From contig CM059587.1 of NCBI GenBank assembly GCA_030407085.1, forward strand, positions 18,697,001 to 18,761,000: a DNA stretch of 64,000 bases. Reading direction: 5' to 3'. Source of the stretch: Trichopria drosophilae (Eukaryota > Arthropoda > Insecta > Hymenoptera > Diapriidae). The stretch's first letter is position 1, and the number at the start of each line of letters is the position of its first letter. Position numbers and translations under genes: made by a program. The notes below the pieces were generated by a model. That model did not search any database. It was not told the DNA's origin and saw nothing but the letters and a program-made list of their open reading frames with translations. Below, one piece after another: positions 21,969 to 32,919 of the stretch.

Positions 21969-22633
21969 GGGGAGAACGGGGTAATTCCGACCTACCTAAG
22001 CAATATTGATTTTTGAGGTAGAGAATGTGATTTAATGAATTTGTACGTTATGCTTTTTTAACGTGTATTGCATGGGTAAACATTTATCGATATTTTTAGT
22101 ACCTTGTTATAGGTCTATTATAGGATTATACCTCCATTAGTAAAAAATTGCAATTCTTCAGATTCTGTCAAAGTATGGATAATTCCGACCCCTAAAGGTG
22201 TAATTCCGACCGCGTTTATTTTCAGCACAATTTCGTAGTGATTTATAGGTTTAATTTACATTTAATAATAATAAGTAAAGAAGATAATATTTTGCAATTA
22301 CAATAACTTGTTTATGTACAACACTACGTACATAGATCACATACCTACTCTACATTGTTGGTCAAAAATGAAAACGCAAATAGTCACTTCGTAACCACAA
22401 CATTTGAATTTGCTTCGCTTGTTTTCTCGTGCGATATTAGAAGTGACTAAGAAACAATAACATCACTGTCACATGGTTCAATGCAAAGTAAATAAAAGAC
22501 TACCGCAATCAAAATAGTTGTACTCATCAGTGTTTTCACAAAATTTCAATAACATTACGGGATGTCATAATGTAAGCGAGATATTATGGGGGGTCGGAAT
22601 TATCCGACCTGTCGTAATTACCCCGTTCTCCCC
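21969..22633. mobile_element. MITE of 665 bp with GGGGAGAACGGGG ends and TA flanks
   Basis: The inverted termini GGGGAGAACGGGGTAATT are exact at both ends and flanked by TA (21967-21968, 22634-22635). The interior repeats the GTAATTCCGACC word in direct and inverted order. No ORF is present. Confidence 0.8.
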
Positions 22634-22639
22634 TATGTA

Positions 22640-23660
22640 TTAGGGTGTTTCTAAAATTAAAAATTTGTGGGATACAGTTACAGATACAGGAATCGAAAGA
22701 AAAAAAAAGAAAAATATTTTGTCTCTTACAAGTAACACTACCTAAGTGCCAATCGAGAATTGACTTTTTATTACGTGGGTTTTGTAGAGAATCGAAAAAT
22801 ATGAGATACGTATTTTTTCTTTTCTGCGGAGATGACGATTTAAGGGGTGAAAATAGGGGTTGAAATATTGAATTTTTTAATAAAAAATTTAATTCGGATA
22901 TATTTGCGAATAGTGCTGACAGGCGATTTAGTTGAAACTTCATATATTTATGTAATTTGAGGCGCTGATTACGAATATGATCATAAAAATTGCCTGCAAT
23001 GTCATTTTCGAGGTCTAAACCCCAAAAAAATCCACTAAAAATTGCGTTATTTTTTTGCTTTTTGAGGTATATATATTGAAAAATATGAGTTTTATCGAAT
23101 ACGTAAATATATATTTGAATAAATGTGTATTTAATACATTTGTGCGATCACGAATATGACCACGAAGATAATCTTTAAGGTCATTTTGAAGGTCAAAACT
23201 TAAAAAAACGCGGTATTTCTTTTCGTAAATATATATATACATATATTGAAAAGTATCAGTTATTTCTAATGGGTCAATATGTATTTGAACAAATGTATAT
23301 TTAACTAATTTATGTATACTCTCAACTTAATGAATTAGTGTAAACAATCTTTGCTTAAACAATTTGGCCAATGGTAAAAAATAAGACGAGGAGGTCTTAA
23401 AATTTCTGATAAATGACTGAATTCTTTAAACAAAATTTAACAACATGTTACTGAAGCACGTATACGGTGCAAGTGAGTGATAAGATTTTAGGTATATACA
23501 TGAGCAATTCTGCGGAACCTTTAAAATTCGGCTTCGAAAAAATTTAAAAATTAAAATTAATCGAATGATACTCTTTTTTTCGGTGGGCTTATGGAACCTA
23601 TCTCTTCTTCAAGGGGCTGAATACAAGTTGTGAAAGTGTCAAGTACTGATAAAATGTTAC
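22640..23660. other. AT-rich stretch with no recognised gene
   Basis: The region holds poly-A/T runs, an AT-dinucleotide stretch near 23230, and short ORFs without motifs (22584-22943, 23015-23242). Nothing assignable was seen. Confidence 0.4.
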
Positions 23661-23666
23661 TTTTAA

Positions 23667-24389
23667 GGGGTTACATGGGTTTTGTGGCTTGAAAAAAGTC
23701 GATTTTTTTTAATTTTTTTATTTGATTGTACAACTCATTAGGAATATTGTGTGAAAATTTCAAGTCGATCCGAGCTAAATTGCCAGAGATATAGGCGTTC
23801 AAAGTTCGTAGTTACGGTGAACTCGACTCGACCGGGACAAACTTAAAACGCGCTTTTCTCAAAACCGGGTATTTCAAGTCGGTAGTCAAGATATCTCGAA
23901 AATTTATGAACCGATCGAGTTGAAATTTTACAGACATCTTTTAAACATGTTTTACTACTGCTTGAACGAAGGATTTTTTTTTCATCACTTACAATTCAGT
24001 TTACAGGGTAATATGTGGCTAAATTTAGAGCAAAAATGCAAATAAATTGCAAAGAACGCCAAAAAAATTCAAGTTTCAATTTTTTTTTAAATCCTTCGTT
24101 CAAGCAGTAGCTATACTCACATACTAATAGAAAAATTTTGGTTTTTTGATTTTAGATAAAATTTACTCAAGTTAGAGTGACTACCGCGAGGACACTTTTT
24201 TTAAGCTGACGTTACTTCCGGCGCTGTCAACGGCTGAATTTTCAATATTTTTTAATGAAAATTTTTGTATATGATCTTCACATTACATACATATATGTGT
24301 AAAAAGAAAAAAAAATACTAATGTTATACCTTAAAAAAAAAAATCGAGAAAAACGACCTTATTTTGCGTCACAAAACCCATGTAACCCC
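23667..24389. mobile_element. TTAA-type (piggyBac-like) MITE, 723 bp
   Basis: The termini GGGGTTACATGGGTTTTGTG are exact inverted copies flanked by TTAA at 23663-23666 and 24390-24393, the piggyBac-type target signature. An internal inverted pair (TACTGCTTGAACGAAGGATT near 23956 and its complement near 24092) gives extra foldback potential. There is no coding sequence. Confidence 0.8.
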
Positions 24390-24764
24390 TTAAAGGAAAT
24401 TTATGTGCCCATGGAAAGGTTGAATATTTATAAATAAGATAAGGGACTGCGATTTTCTTCTTTTCTATTATAAAAACATGAAAATCAGAAAGAATCAGCT
24501 GCATCGATATTGTCATAAAATAGATATTATTGTATCCAGGGCGTAAAATGGAGTTTTACGCCTTGATAATAGAACCTGAGAGACGGCAAAGCTGGCTCAA
24601 GGTTCATGATGAGGGTGAAAACTCTATGATATGCCTGAGATTCAAACATTGTTTTTTGATGCAGTAGGCGTACAATATTTTATGCCTCGATTTGCGGGCC
24701 TAAAATGTCCATTTTACGCCTACTGTATCAAAAAAAAAAAGGTTTTTCATGTTATACCTTGAAT

Positions 24765-25221
24765 ATATGGAACAGAATGCATTCTTTTATAATATCAGTC
24801 AGGTATCCATTTTCTAACAAAATGTCATTAACCATCATTAGGTTCTTTTATCTAAAACGTGTTTCCGAGAGCTGTAATGAACTGTCTATCAGTCCGTATG
24901 GCATGTTTATATTTTATATTTTAACGGGTATTTGGATGCAAAATAGGGATATCTTTCTCACCAAGTGTCTTTATGATATACCAATCTGTGTCCAATAAAC
25001 CGTTTTCTTTCCTTATGAAAAGTAAATCCAAAAAACTTATTTTATTATTTTTCTCTATTTCACATGTCAAAATTATCCTATTGCCAATATCTTTTATTTC
25101 TATAAAACTATTGAAAGTATTTAATATATATTTTTCATTACCTTTTGGAAAAGCGATCAAAATGTCATTAACATACCGCATGTAAAAAGAAATTTTAAAA
25201 GTTAATTATGAAATGAGAATA
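24765..25221 (-). pseudogene. Penelope-like RT fragment, interrupted by the copia element
   Basis: On the minus strand: ISFYMRYVNDILIAFPKGNE with the catalytic motif degraded to YVND, then NKISFLDLLFIRKENGLLDT, LHPNTR, and the tail NDILLENGYLTDIIKECI. Upstream RT sequence (MEFIEDILI) spans the copia insertion and resumes at 30071-30110. Several stops are present. Confidence 0.65.
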
Positions 25222-25494
25222 TGTTAAATTATTTCTCGTAATTTCTGGTTACCGATATATTTGAATATTGTTTATTTTGATACTGACTGAGAGAGTGTAT
25301 ATGTGTGTGTATGTATGTGTGTACCTTCTCTCCGAATTATTTTCTCTAACTGAAGCAGACGGCGTCGATCAGCCTACCGATATAGTCGCGCGTTCTCAAC
25401 TGTATAAGAAACTTATATAATAAACTCAGTATTCGGCAACCCAATAAAGTTTCTTTTATTTTATTTTTAATATTTTACATACGCACTGCTAACA
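25222..25494 (+). repeat. 5' LTR of the copia element
   Basis: The LTR starts TGTTAAATT and ends CTGCTAACA. It contains TATATAATA near 25413 and AATAAA near 25443 as candidate promoter and polyadenylation signals. Confidence 0.95.
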
Positions 25495-25508
25495 GGTTAT
25501 GGGCCCAG
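25495..25508 (+). other. Primer-binding site: internal match to initiator methionine tRNA
   Basis: GGTTATGGGCCCAG follows the 5' LTR immediately. It is complementary to the anticodon arm of animal initiator tRNA-Met (CTGGGCCCATAACC), not to a tRNA 3' end. This is the half-tRNA priming mode known for Drosophila copia. Confidence 0.8.
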
Positions 25509-25694
25509 TGGTTTGTAAGTGATCGTGGTACTATAATTGGAAGTGAGAAGAAGAAAATCTCATTTCGGGCACAAACTTTAAAAGCTGTGCTGGTGTGCAT
25601 ACGTACGTGTGTGTTTGGCGTGATCGACGAAAACAGTTAAATTTGATTACGGTTGAGAACACGTTATTGTACAGTGTTCCGTAATTGTTGAAAA

Positions 25695-28600
25695 ATGTCG
25701 GAAGTGAACACACAAAGTATGCTGAAATTTGATGGAACAAACTTTCAAGTTTGGAAGTTCCAAATCACTGCAGTTTTGACGGCCAATGGTATCCACGACA
25801 TTGTAACCGGAAAACGACAAAAACCGGAGGATAGTATGAATGCTGAGAAATGGATTCGAGAAGACGCGAAAGCTATGTTCATTTTATCGAGTGCAATAAG
25901 TCCACAGCAACTCGAAAATTTTATTGTGTGCGAATCGTCACATGAAATTTGGAGGCAGTTATCGAGTCTGCACGAAGAGAAATCTGAAACAAATAAATTG
26001 GGATTATTGCAGCGTTTTCATAGACTGCACCGAATGGAATCTGGCGAAACGGTCATGCAGTTTATTACGAAAATTCGTAATGAAGCTAGAGCATTGAAAG
26101 ACATAGGAGAAACGATGTCGGATTTGTCCGTAATTGCAAAAATTATTGATGGATTGTCATCAAAATTTAATCCATTTGTGTCTGCCTGGCATAATGTCGA
26201 CATTTCGAATCAAAAACTTGATACTCTGCAAGAAAGATTGCTGAAAGAAGAAAAACGGTTGGTTGAAAATGATTCAGAGGTGATTGCATTAGCAGCTACG
26301 AACGGTCGAAATTTCGGTAAACAACATCGAAATTGGAATTCTAAGGAAGTAAACAATGGATCAAAGTCGTTCACTGGAAAACAAAAGGAATCGATTGTTT
26401 GTTTCAAGTGTAAGAAGCCAGGTCATGTTATTAGAAATTGCCCATATAAGAACCAGGCTTACAAAAATAAATACAAAGTGAGTGATTCAAAATCAAATTC
26501 AAGTTCGAATTCGTTTGCAACCGCATTTGCTGCGACGACCATAGGAGATAAAACAGTCGAAGTCCACGACATTTGTGAAGAAGAAGCAGCATTTTTGAAT
26601 CGCGACGTTATCGACGTTTGGCTTTCAGATAGTGGTGCTTCTCGGCATATGACTTTTAGGCGAGAGTGGTTTGCAGAATTTTCACCGCGAGAAGGCGAAC
26701 GTGTTTTTCTTGGCGATGACAGGTCGTGCGAAGTAAAAGGTACTGGTGCAATTATTTTCGATAGATTGGTTGATGGTAAATGGATCGAAGGCCGAATGGA
26801 AGACGTGTTGTATGTGCCGGATATGAAGAAAAATCTATTCTCGATTGGAGTGACAACAGCGAAAGGTTTTGAAGTTAGGTTTATCGGTGACAGTATTAAG
26901 TTTTATTCTGAGAATAATTTAGTAGCTAAAGGAATAAAACAAGAAAACAATGTCTACCGAATGTTAATTAAAGTTCGCAAAAATTTGTATGAAGCAAATA
27001 TTTCAGTTAGTGATCCACTCTTATGGCACGAACGTCTAGGACATATCAATCAGCAGAGATTGCAAGAAATTTTCGATTTTGATCTTGTGAAAGGAGCTAA
27101 GGTGCAAGGGAGAAGAGATTTCTTTTGCGAACCGTGTCATCTGGCGAAATCTCATAGACTGCCGTTTCGAAAAGTAAGTGAAAACTGCAAATCATCCCGA
27201 CCTGGAGAATTTTTTCACAGTGATGTGTGCGGGCCAATGCAGGTTGAGTCACTTGGTGGTGCACGTTATTTTTTAAATTTTAAAGATGACTTTTCTGGTT
27301 TCAGAACGGTATTCCTTTTGAAACATAAATCGGATGTTTTTGACAAATTCAAGGAATTCGAGAAACTTGTGGCGAATCGTTTTGGACGACCAATGGGAAA
27401 ATTGCGGACAGATCGAGGACGAGAATTTTTAAATGATGACATGGAAAGATATGCACGAGCAAAAGGCATTGCTTTTGAACCGACAGCACCGTACACGCCT
27501 CAAGAAAATGGTCAAGCAGAGAGGGACAACAGAACGATCATGGAAAGTACCAGAGCCATGTTGATTTGTAAGAATTTGCCCAAAATCTTATGGGGTGAAG
27601 CAGTAAACACGGCTGCATATTTACTGAACAGGACACCAAATAGTAGAAATAAACGTACAACTCCATATGAAGTCTGGATGGGTAAGAAACCTGATATATC
27701 GCACATTAGAGTTTTCGGTGCTGATGCATATGTACATATTCCTAAAATATTTAGAAAGAAATTGGACGCAAAAGCAAAGAAGGTCATTTTGACAGGATAT
27801 CATGCTGACTCCTGTATTTATAGATTATATGATCCTTCTAATAAAAAAATAATCTTGTCACGTGATGTTACTTTTTGTGAGAATAATATTTCGACAAAAG
27901 AGATTACTGATAAGGCATATGTTTTGTTCGACTGGCAGGACAATGACAGTGATCGCCTTGAATCTAGAAAGCTAAGCGAAGATAATAGGAGAAGGGAAAC
28001 AAGTTCAATTGACGAAAGTAATGAAGAAAGTGAATTGAGTGAGGAACAAACGATATCGAATGAACAAATATTCGCAGGTGAAGATAGTAATGACACTGAA
28101 ACTAGAGCTGAACCTCGTAGATTAAGGGACAGATCAACACTTAAGCTACCGGCGAGGTATCAAGCAAATCTTGCAGAATTCTACGAACCAAGCACATTTC
28201 AAGATGCCATTTCTTGCGATCAAGCAGAACACTGGAGAAGAGCCATTTCAGAGGAATTAAATTCACTTGAAGAGAACTGCACTTGGACACTTATTCCCAA
28301 ACCTGCTAATTGTAATCTTATTGACTCAAGGTGGGTTTTCAAAGTGCAGCACATGAAATTAGGACAGGCAAGTCGTTTCAAAGCACGACTGTGTGCCAGA
28401 GGTTTTCGTCAGCGGTACGGAATCGACTTCGAGGAATCCTTCTCTCCAGTTGTGAGATATGACACCCTGCGAGTTCTTCTGGCTATCGGTACTCAAGAAG
28501 ATCTAGAAATTGCTCAATTTGATGTAAAGACAGCTTTCTTGTATGGCCATTTGGATGAAGATGTATATATGAAGATTCCAGAAGGTTTTAGCGGTTGTAG

Positions 28601-29723
28601 TGGCAATGGAAATGTAGTGTGTAAGCTTAATAAAGCGATTTATGGACTTAAGCAAGCATCAAGATGCTGGAACCGTACTTTTTCTGCATTCTTGTCGCGA
28701 TTTAATTTTAAAGCTTGTGTGTCTGATGCATCGGTGTATGTAGGAGCGATTGATAATGACAAAGTATACTTGGCGTTGTTCGTAGATGACGGATTAGAGA
28801 TGGCTAAAAGTATAAAATCAATTAGTTTTATTTTAGAGAGCTTAAAATCTGAATTCGAAATAACGACTACTGAGCTTGGGACCTATGTAGGTATGCAAAT
28901 TTTGAGAGACCGAAGTAATCGATCAATGTTTATTTCCCAAAGTGCATACGCTAGTCGTCTACTAGCAACTTTTAATATGACTAACTCGAAGTCTGTCACT
29001 ACGCCAGCGGAACCAAGTGCTGATTTAAGTTTAGTTGCGAGTGATGAAATTTATCCATATCGAGAATTGATAGGCTCACTATTATTTCTTGCGAACATGA
29101 CGCGTCCAGATTTAACGTACTCTGTTAATTTGTTAAGTAGATTTTTAAGTAATTATGGTAGGAATCATTGGCAAGCCGCTAAACGTGTACTTAGGTATAT
29201 AAGAGGTACAGTAGACTTTGGATTATTATATAGAAGCAGCGGGAGTCCAGTAAATCTAGAATCGTATTGCGACGCAGATTTTGCTGGGGATATTAGTACG
29301 CGAAAATCTACGTCAGGAAGCGTGTTCAAAATATCAGGTGCTCCTGTTTCGTGGTTTAGCCAGAGACAACCGTCTGTAGCATTAAGCACAACTGAGGCAG
29401 AGTATGTGTCTGCAAGTTTAGCTTCTCGTGAGGTTGTTTGGTTGCGAAAACTATTGGAAGAACTTGGCTATTCAAATTCTACCCCGACGGTCTTATACGT
29501 AGACAATCAAAGTGCCATAAGATTAGCAAAAAACCCAGAGTTTCATAAAAGATCAAAGCATGTTGATATTCGTTACCATTTTATAAGAGAAAAAGTGGCA
29601 AATAAAGAGATAGAATTAGAATATGTACGTAGCGAAGATCAACTTGCTGATATATTTACGAAGGCATTATCCAGAGTACAATATGAGTGTATTAGAGAAC
29701 GACTAGGTATATGCAAACTATAG
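25695..29723 (+). CDS. copia-type Gag-Pol polyprotein (intact)
   Basis: This is a single 1,342-residue ORF from an ATG 200 bases after the LTR. Gag (about 1-225) is followed by a CCHC knuckle CFKCKKPGHVIRNC (about 236-249), an aspartic protease DSGAS (about 311), and an integrase with HHCC (HERLGHIN...CEPCHLAKSH, about 445-490). The integrase core follows with HSDVCGP, RTDRGREF and TPQENGQAERDNR. A reverse transcriptase (WVFKVQ, FDVKTAFLYGHL, LFVDDGLEM) and an RNase H (YCDADFAGD, STTEAEYVSA, YVDNQSAIRLA) complete it. The order protease-integrase-RT-RNase H defines Ty1/copia. The RT box is FVDD rather than the usual YVDD; both catalytic Asp remain. No stop or frameshift was found, so the element looks competent. 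There is no separate gag frame, so Gag excess would need processing or splicing, as in copia. Confidence 0.95.
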   Translation: MSEVNTQSMLKFDGTNFQVWKFQITAVLTANGIHDIVTGKRQKPEDSMNAEKWIREDAKAMFILSSAISPQQLENFIVCESSHEIWRQLSSLHEEKSETNKLGLLQRFHRLHRMESGETVMQFITKIRNEARALKDIGETMSDLSVIAKIIDGLSSKFNPFVSAWHNVDISNQKLDTLQERLLKEEKRLVENDSEVIALAATNGRNFGKQHRNWNSKEVNNGSKSFTGKQKESIVCFKCKKPGHVIRNCPYKNQAYKNKYKVSDSKSNSSSNSFATAFAATTIGDKTVEVHDICEEEAAFLNRDVIDVWLSDSGASRHMTFRREWFAEFSPREGERVFLGDDRSCEVKGTGAIIFDRLVDGKWIEGRMEDVLYVPDMKKNLFSIGVTTAKGFEVRFIGDSIKFYSENNLVAKGIKQENNVYRMLIKVRKNLYEANISVSDPLLWHERLGHINQQRLQEIFDFDLVKGAKVQGRRDFFCEPCHLAKSHRLPFRKVSENCKSSRPGEFFHSDVCGPMQVESLGGARYFLNFKDDFSGFRTVFLLKHKSDVFDKFKEFEKLVANRFGRPMGKLRTDRGREFLNDDMERYARAKGIAFEPTAPYTPQENGQAERDNRTIMESTRAMLICKNLPKILWGEAVNTAAYLLNRTPNSRNKRTTPYEVWMGKKPDISHIRVFGADAYVHIPKIFRKKLDAKAKKVILTGYHADSCIYRLYDPSNKKIILSRDVTFCENNISTKEITDKAYVLFDWQDNDSDRLESRKLSEDNRRRETSSIDESNEESELSEEQTISNEQIFAGEDSNDTETRAEPRRLRDRSTLKLPARYQANLAEFYEPSTFQDAISCDQAEHWRRAISEELNSLEENCTWTLIPKPANCNLIDSRWVFKVQHMKLGQASRFKARLCARGFRQRYGIDFEESFSPVVRYDTLRVLLAIGTQEDLEIAQFDVKTAFLYGHLDEDVYMKIPEGFSGCSGNGNVVCKLNKAIYGLKQASRCWNRTFSAFLSRFNFKACVSDASVYVGAIDNDKVYLALFVDDGLEMAKSIKSISFILESLKSEFEITTTELGTYVGMQILRDRSNRSMFISQSAYASRLLATFNMTNSKSVTTPAEPSADLSLVASDEIYPYRELIGSLLFLANMTRPDLTYSVNLLSRFLSNYGRNHWQAAKRVLRYIRGTVDFGLLYRSSGSPVNLESYCDADFAGDISTRKSTSGSVFKISGAPVSWFSQRQPSVALSTTEAEYVSASLASREVVWLRKLLEELGYSNSTPTVLYVDNQSAIRLAKNPEFHKRSKHVDIRYHFIREKVANKEIELEYVRSEDQLADIFTKALSRVQYECIRERLGICKL

Positions 29724-29785
29724 TGACAAGACTGTTTAACAGAATATGAATTATTATTGTTCGAATGACTAGTTAGAAATTACTT

Positions 29786-29797
29786 AAAAAGCGGGAG
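29786..29797 (+). other. Polypurine tract before the 3' LTR
   Basis: AAAAAGCGGGAG abuts the TGTTAAATT start of the 3' LTR and would prime plus-strand synthesis. Confidence 0.8.
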
Positions 29798-30070
29798 TGT
29801 TAAATTATTTCTCGTAATTTCTGGTTACCGATATATTTGAATATTGTTTATTTTGATACTGACTGAGAGAGTGTATATGTGTGTGTATGTATGTGTGTAC
29901 CTTCTCTCCGAATTATTTTCTCTAACTGAAGCAGACGGCGTCGATCAGCCTACCGATATAGTCGCGCGTTCTCAACTGTATAAGAAACTTATATAATAAA
30001 CTCAGTATTCGGCAACCCAATAAAGTTTCTTTTATTTTATTTTTAATATTTTACATACGCACTGCTAACA
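29798..30070 (+). repeat. 3' LTR of the copia element
   Basis: This has the same 273 bases as the 5' LTR by visual comparison, ending CTGCTAACA, followed by the target duplicate GAATA. Confidence 0.95.
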
Positions 30071-30109
30071 GAATATCTTCTATAAATTCCATAACTAAAC
30101 TAGTGTTGG

Positions 30110-31250
30110 CGTGGTGCCTCGCTCGCTTCTCTCGCTCAGAAACTTCGTCTCAGTAGAGAGTCGGCTATTCCTTAATACTCGTTTGTTTACTAACAGCTTT
30201 CAATTATATTATAAAATTATATTGATATTTGGGGGTCCAATCATATTTAGGTCCAAGTGGCTTCGATAGATATGTTACAACAATATAGTGTTTCTTATAT
30301 GTATGAAAATTGAAAATAAGCATTTTCAAAACTTCGACCCCGACAATAGGCCAGCCGAAGTGTTAATAAATAAAAGTTGCAAAACACTTACTTCAAGCAC
30401 TTGTATTGTAATAGACTATTCGATGCATATTACATGTTTACAGTGTTTTACTAATTACTGTATGTATCATTATGATCTTATATATACAATATATATACAT
30501 ATAATTCGTCAAAAATATCTTGAAAGTGTCGAAAAGATATCTGACGGATATATACTATAAGACATCTTTTAGATATATCAAAATAGTTATTTTCGTATCA
30601 AGGGCGTAAAAGAACTTATGCGTTTTTTATTATATTCCATGTTTATGGAAAACTATAGGGTAATTTTTTTGCCGAGGTGACCAAATTCAATACTTTTTCA
30701 GACAATAGTCATAAGCATTTTAAACCAGTTTTTATGGCATTATCGTTGACTTTAGGAAGAAAATGCATACAACCTTTTTTGTAAAGAATTTCATGCTCTA
30801 TCTTTTTTGTTTGAAAGATTTTAATAAAATTTGTATTTTTCAAAATAAATGCAAAAAACTACGAAAAAACTTAATTGGGGCTAATTTTTTTTAGAAATGG
30901 ACGAATGGATCTGCGCCAATATCTAATCAGATCTAAGTTATGCCAAGACGCGTATTTAAAAAAAAAATTTATGTCAATACGCTTATCCGTTCGCGAGTTA
31001 TCGCGAGACAAAAAAACGGGACGTACGGACGTACGTACAAGTTCACGGACACAAATTTTTTTATTATTGATTTGGTTTCCTTAGGGTCTGAAATGTCGAC
31101 ATTTGATGAAAAACTATAGAGTAATTTTTATGCCCGAACTGACCAAATTCAATACTTCGTCCAGACTTAGTCTGGGTCGAAGTAATTAGCCACTACAGGT
31201 GATAGGGGAGATCCTATAGTTCAGGATTATTTTTCGTAAAATCATGGAAG
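30110..31250. other. Non-coding stretch with a roughly 57-base direct repeat
   Basis: GAAAACTATAGGGTAATTTT (30648) and GAAAAACTATAGAGTAATTT (31107) begin two direct copies that run through CTGACCAAATTCAATACTT-type sequence. AT microsatellite lies near 30480. Short ORFs at 30288-30560 and 30875-31084 have no motifs. Confidence 0.4.
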
Positions 31251-31269
31251 TTGCTGACTGGGGTATGAA

Positions 31270-32760
31270 GTGCAACGTATTATCTCAAACTCCTTCTCTA
31301 AATTCAAAGATCTTTGTCTGGATAAATTGCAACTGATTCATCTTCAACGAATCATTTCCAGCATCATCATACAGCTCGCCACTATCTTCAACATATCATT
31401 AGCTGATGGTATTTATCAAGATCTGTGGAAAATATCGTATATTATCCCTCTGAATAAGATTGCTACACCACTCACACCTGGCGATACTCATCCAATTGTG
31501 AATCCTCCGCATATTACAAAACTCTTGGACGCTCTGAATACTCAAAGGGTAGTTACTTATCTTGAATCTAACAATCTTCTGCATCCCAGACAATGAGGTT
31601 TTCGGAGGTACCGTACTGTCCAAACGGCACTTATTAAACTATTGAATGATGTGCGGCGAGTGGTTGAACTAGGCCAAGTCACCTTCATTCTAGTATTATT
31701 TGATATCTATAAAGCATTTGATTCTGTAAATCACCCATTGATATTATACTGATTGTGCCAAATAGGGTGTGATGATCAGGCCATAATGTAGATCTACTCT
31801 TATTTAACGGGACGTTCTCAAACTATTAGGGGGCTCGCTGGTGTATATGCTAAAAAACTTTTCACCATTATTGGTGTTCCTCAAGGAACTAGTCTTGGCC
31901 CGATATTATTTTTCATCGTTTTTAATGCCTTGTTCCCTCGTCCACTGCATTGCCGCGATACATCTATGTGTTTGCTGATGACACTCAATTTTATCTGGCA
32001 AAGCCTATTAGTCGTATTCAACAAACTGTAAAATCATTGAATGCTGACATCGAAACTTTTTACCGCTGTTCACAAGCTTGTGGACTTACACTCAATATCA
32101 AGAAGACCAAAGCAATCATCCTGGGTACTAGTCAAAACTTGGCTAAATTACAGTTACTTACCATACCTCCATTGATTATAGCTGGATACAAATGTGAGCA
32201 AATGTAGACATTTAGGCGTTTATTTGTCATCCGACCTCACCTAGAATTGCCACATTTCGTCCATTAGTTCCAAAGTTCATTTTACATTGTACAGATTACG
32301 TGGTTCAATTTTGCCAACTCAAATCAAACGCATGCTTGCCAATGCATTGATCCAACCTCACATTGATTTTGCTTGTCTTGTATATCATGCTTGTCATGCA
32401 GATATGACACGATACCTTCGCACGAAATTGCATCTTCTAAATTCTGCTATCCGCTGCATATACCAGCTCAAACGTGACCAAAACCTCTCACTCTTTTGGC
32501 AAAAGGCAAATTGGTTAAGTATTGAGGGACGTCAGAAGTATTTCCTTGGTACTTTAACATATCAGATTTTAGCATCGTTTTAACCCTCCTATCGTAGGAG
32601 CAATTTTGTCGCCCTACCTGGTAGTGTGCGACAATCGTCTCGACTTAATTCATCTACCAATTTATCGCACTGATTGTTTTCAGAATTCACTTTGGAGCTC
32701 TGCAATAAATTTATGGAGAATGGTCGAGTCAGAGATTATAGATAATAGAGAGTATAGATA
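31270..32760 (+). pseudogene. Decayed CR1/Jockey-like reverse transcriptase
   Basis: Recognisable RT pieces are spread over frames and stops: WKISYIIPLNKIATPLTPGD with HPIVNPPHITKLLDAL, YKAFDSVNHPL (motif A, about 31705), GVPQGTSLGPILFF (motif B, about 31875), VFADDTQFYLAK (motif C, about 31968), CGLTLNIKKTKAI, and the thumb LANALIQPHIDFACLVYHAC. At least five frame changes or stops interrupt it. The endonuclease was not found. Confidence 0.7.
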
Positions 32761-32919
32761 ATCTCTGGTCGAGTTGACTCTAAATTGACTTAAAAAACGG
32801 GTTAACCTGGGCCGATAGGAAATTCAAAATGTACATATAAGAGCGCTTGTGTTTATACTATGTTTATATTAGCGAAAACTTAATGAATTGCGATATCCAC
32901 GTATTGCCTATGTCTTTAA

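Larger units (their letters stand above)
25222..30070 (+). mobile_element. Complete Ty1/copia LTR retrotransposon (4,849 bp)
   Basis: Two 273-base LTRs flank a single intact gag-pol ORF. The 5-base duplication GAATA lies at 25217-25221 and 30071-30075. A primer-binding site and a polypurine tract are in place. The LTRs look identical base for base by eye, so the insertion is very recent. The target was a minus-strand Penelope-like remnant. Confidence 0.95.
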
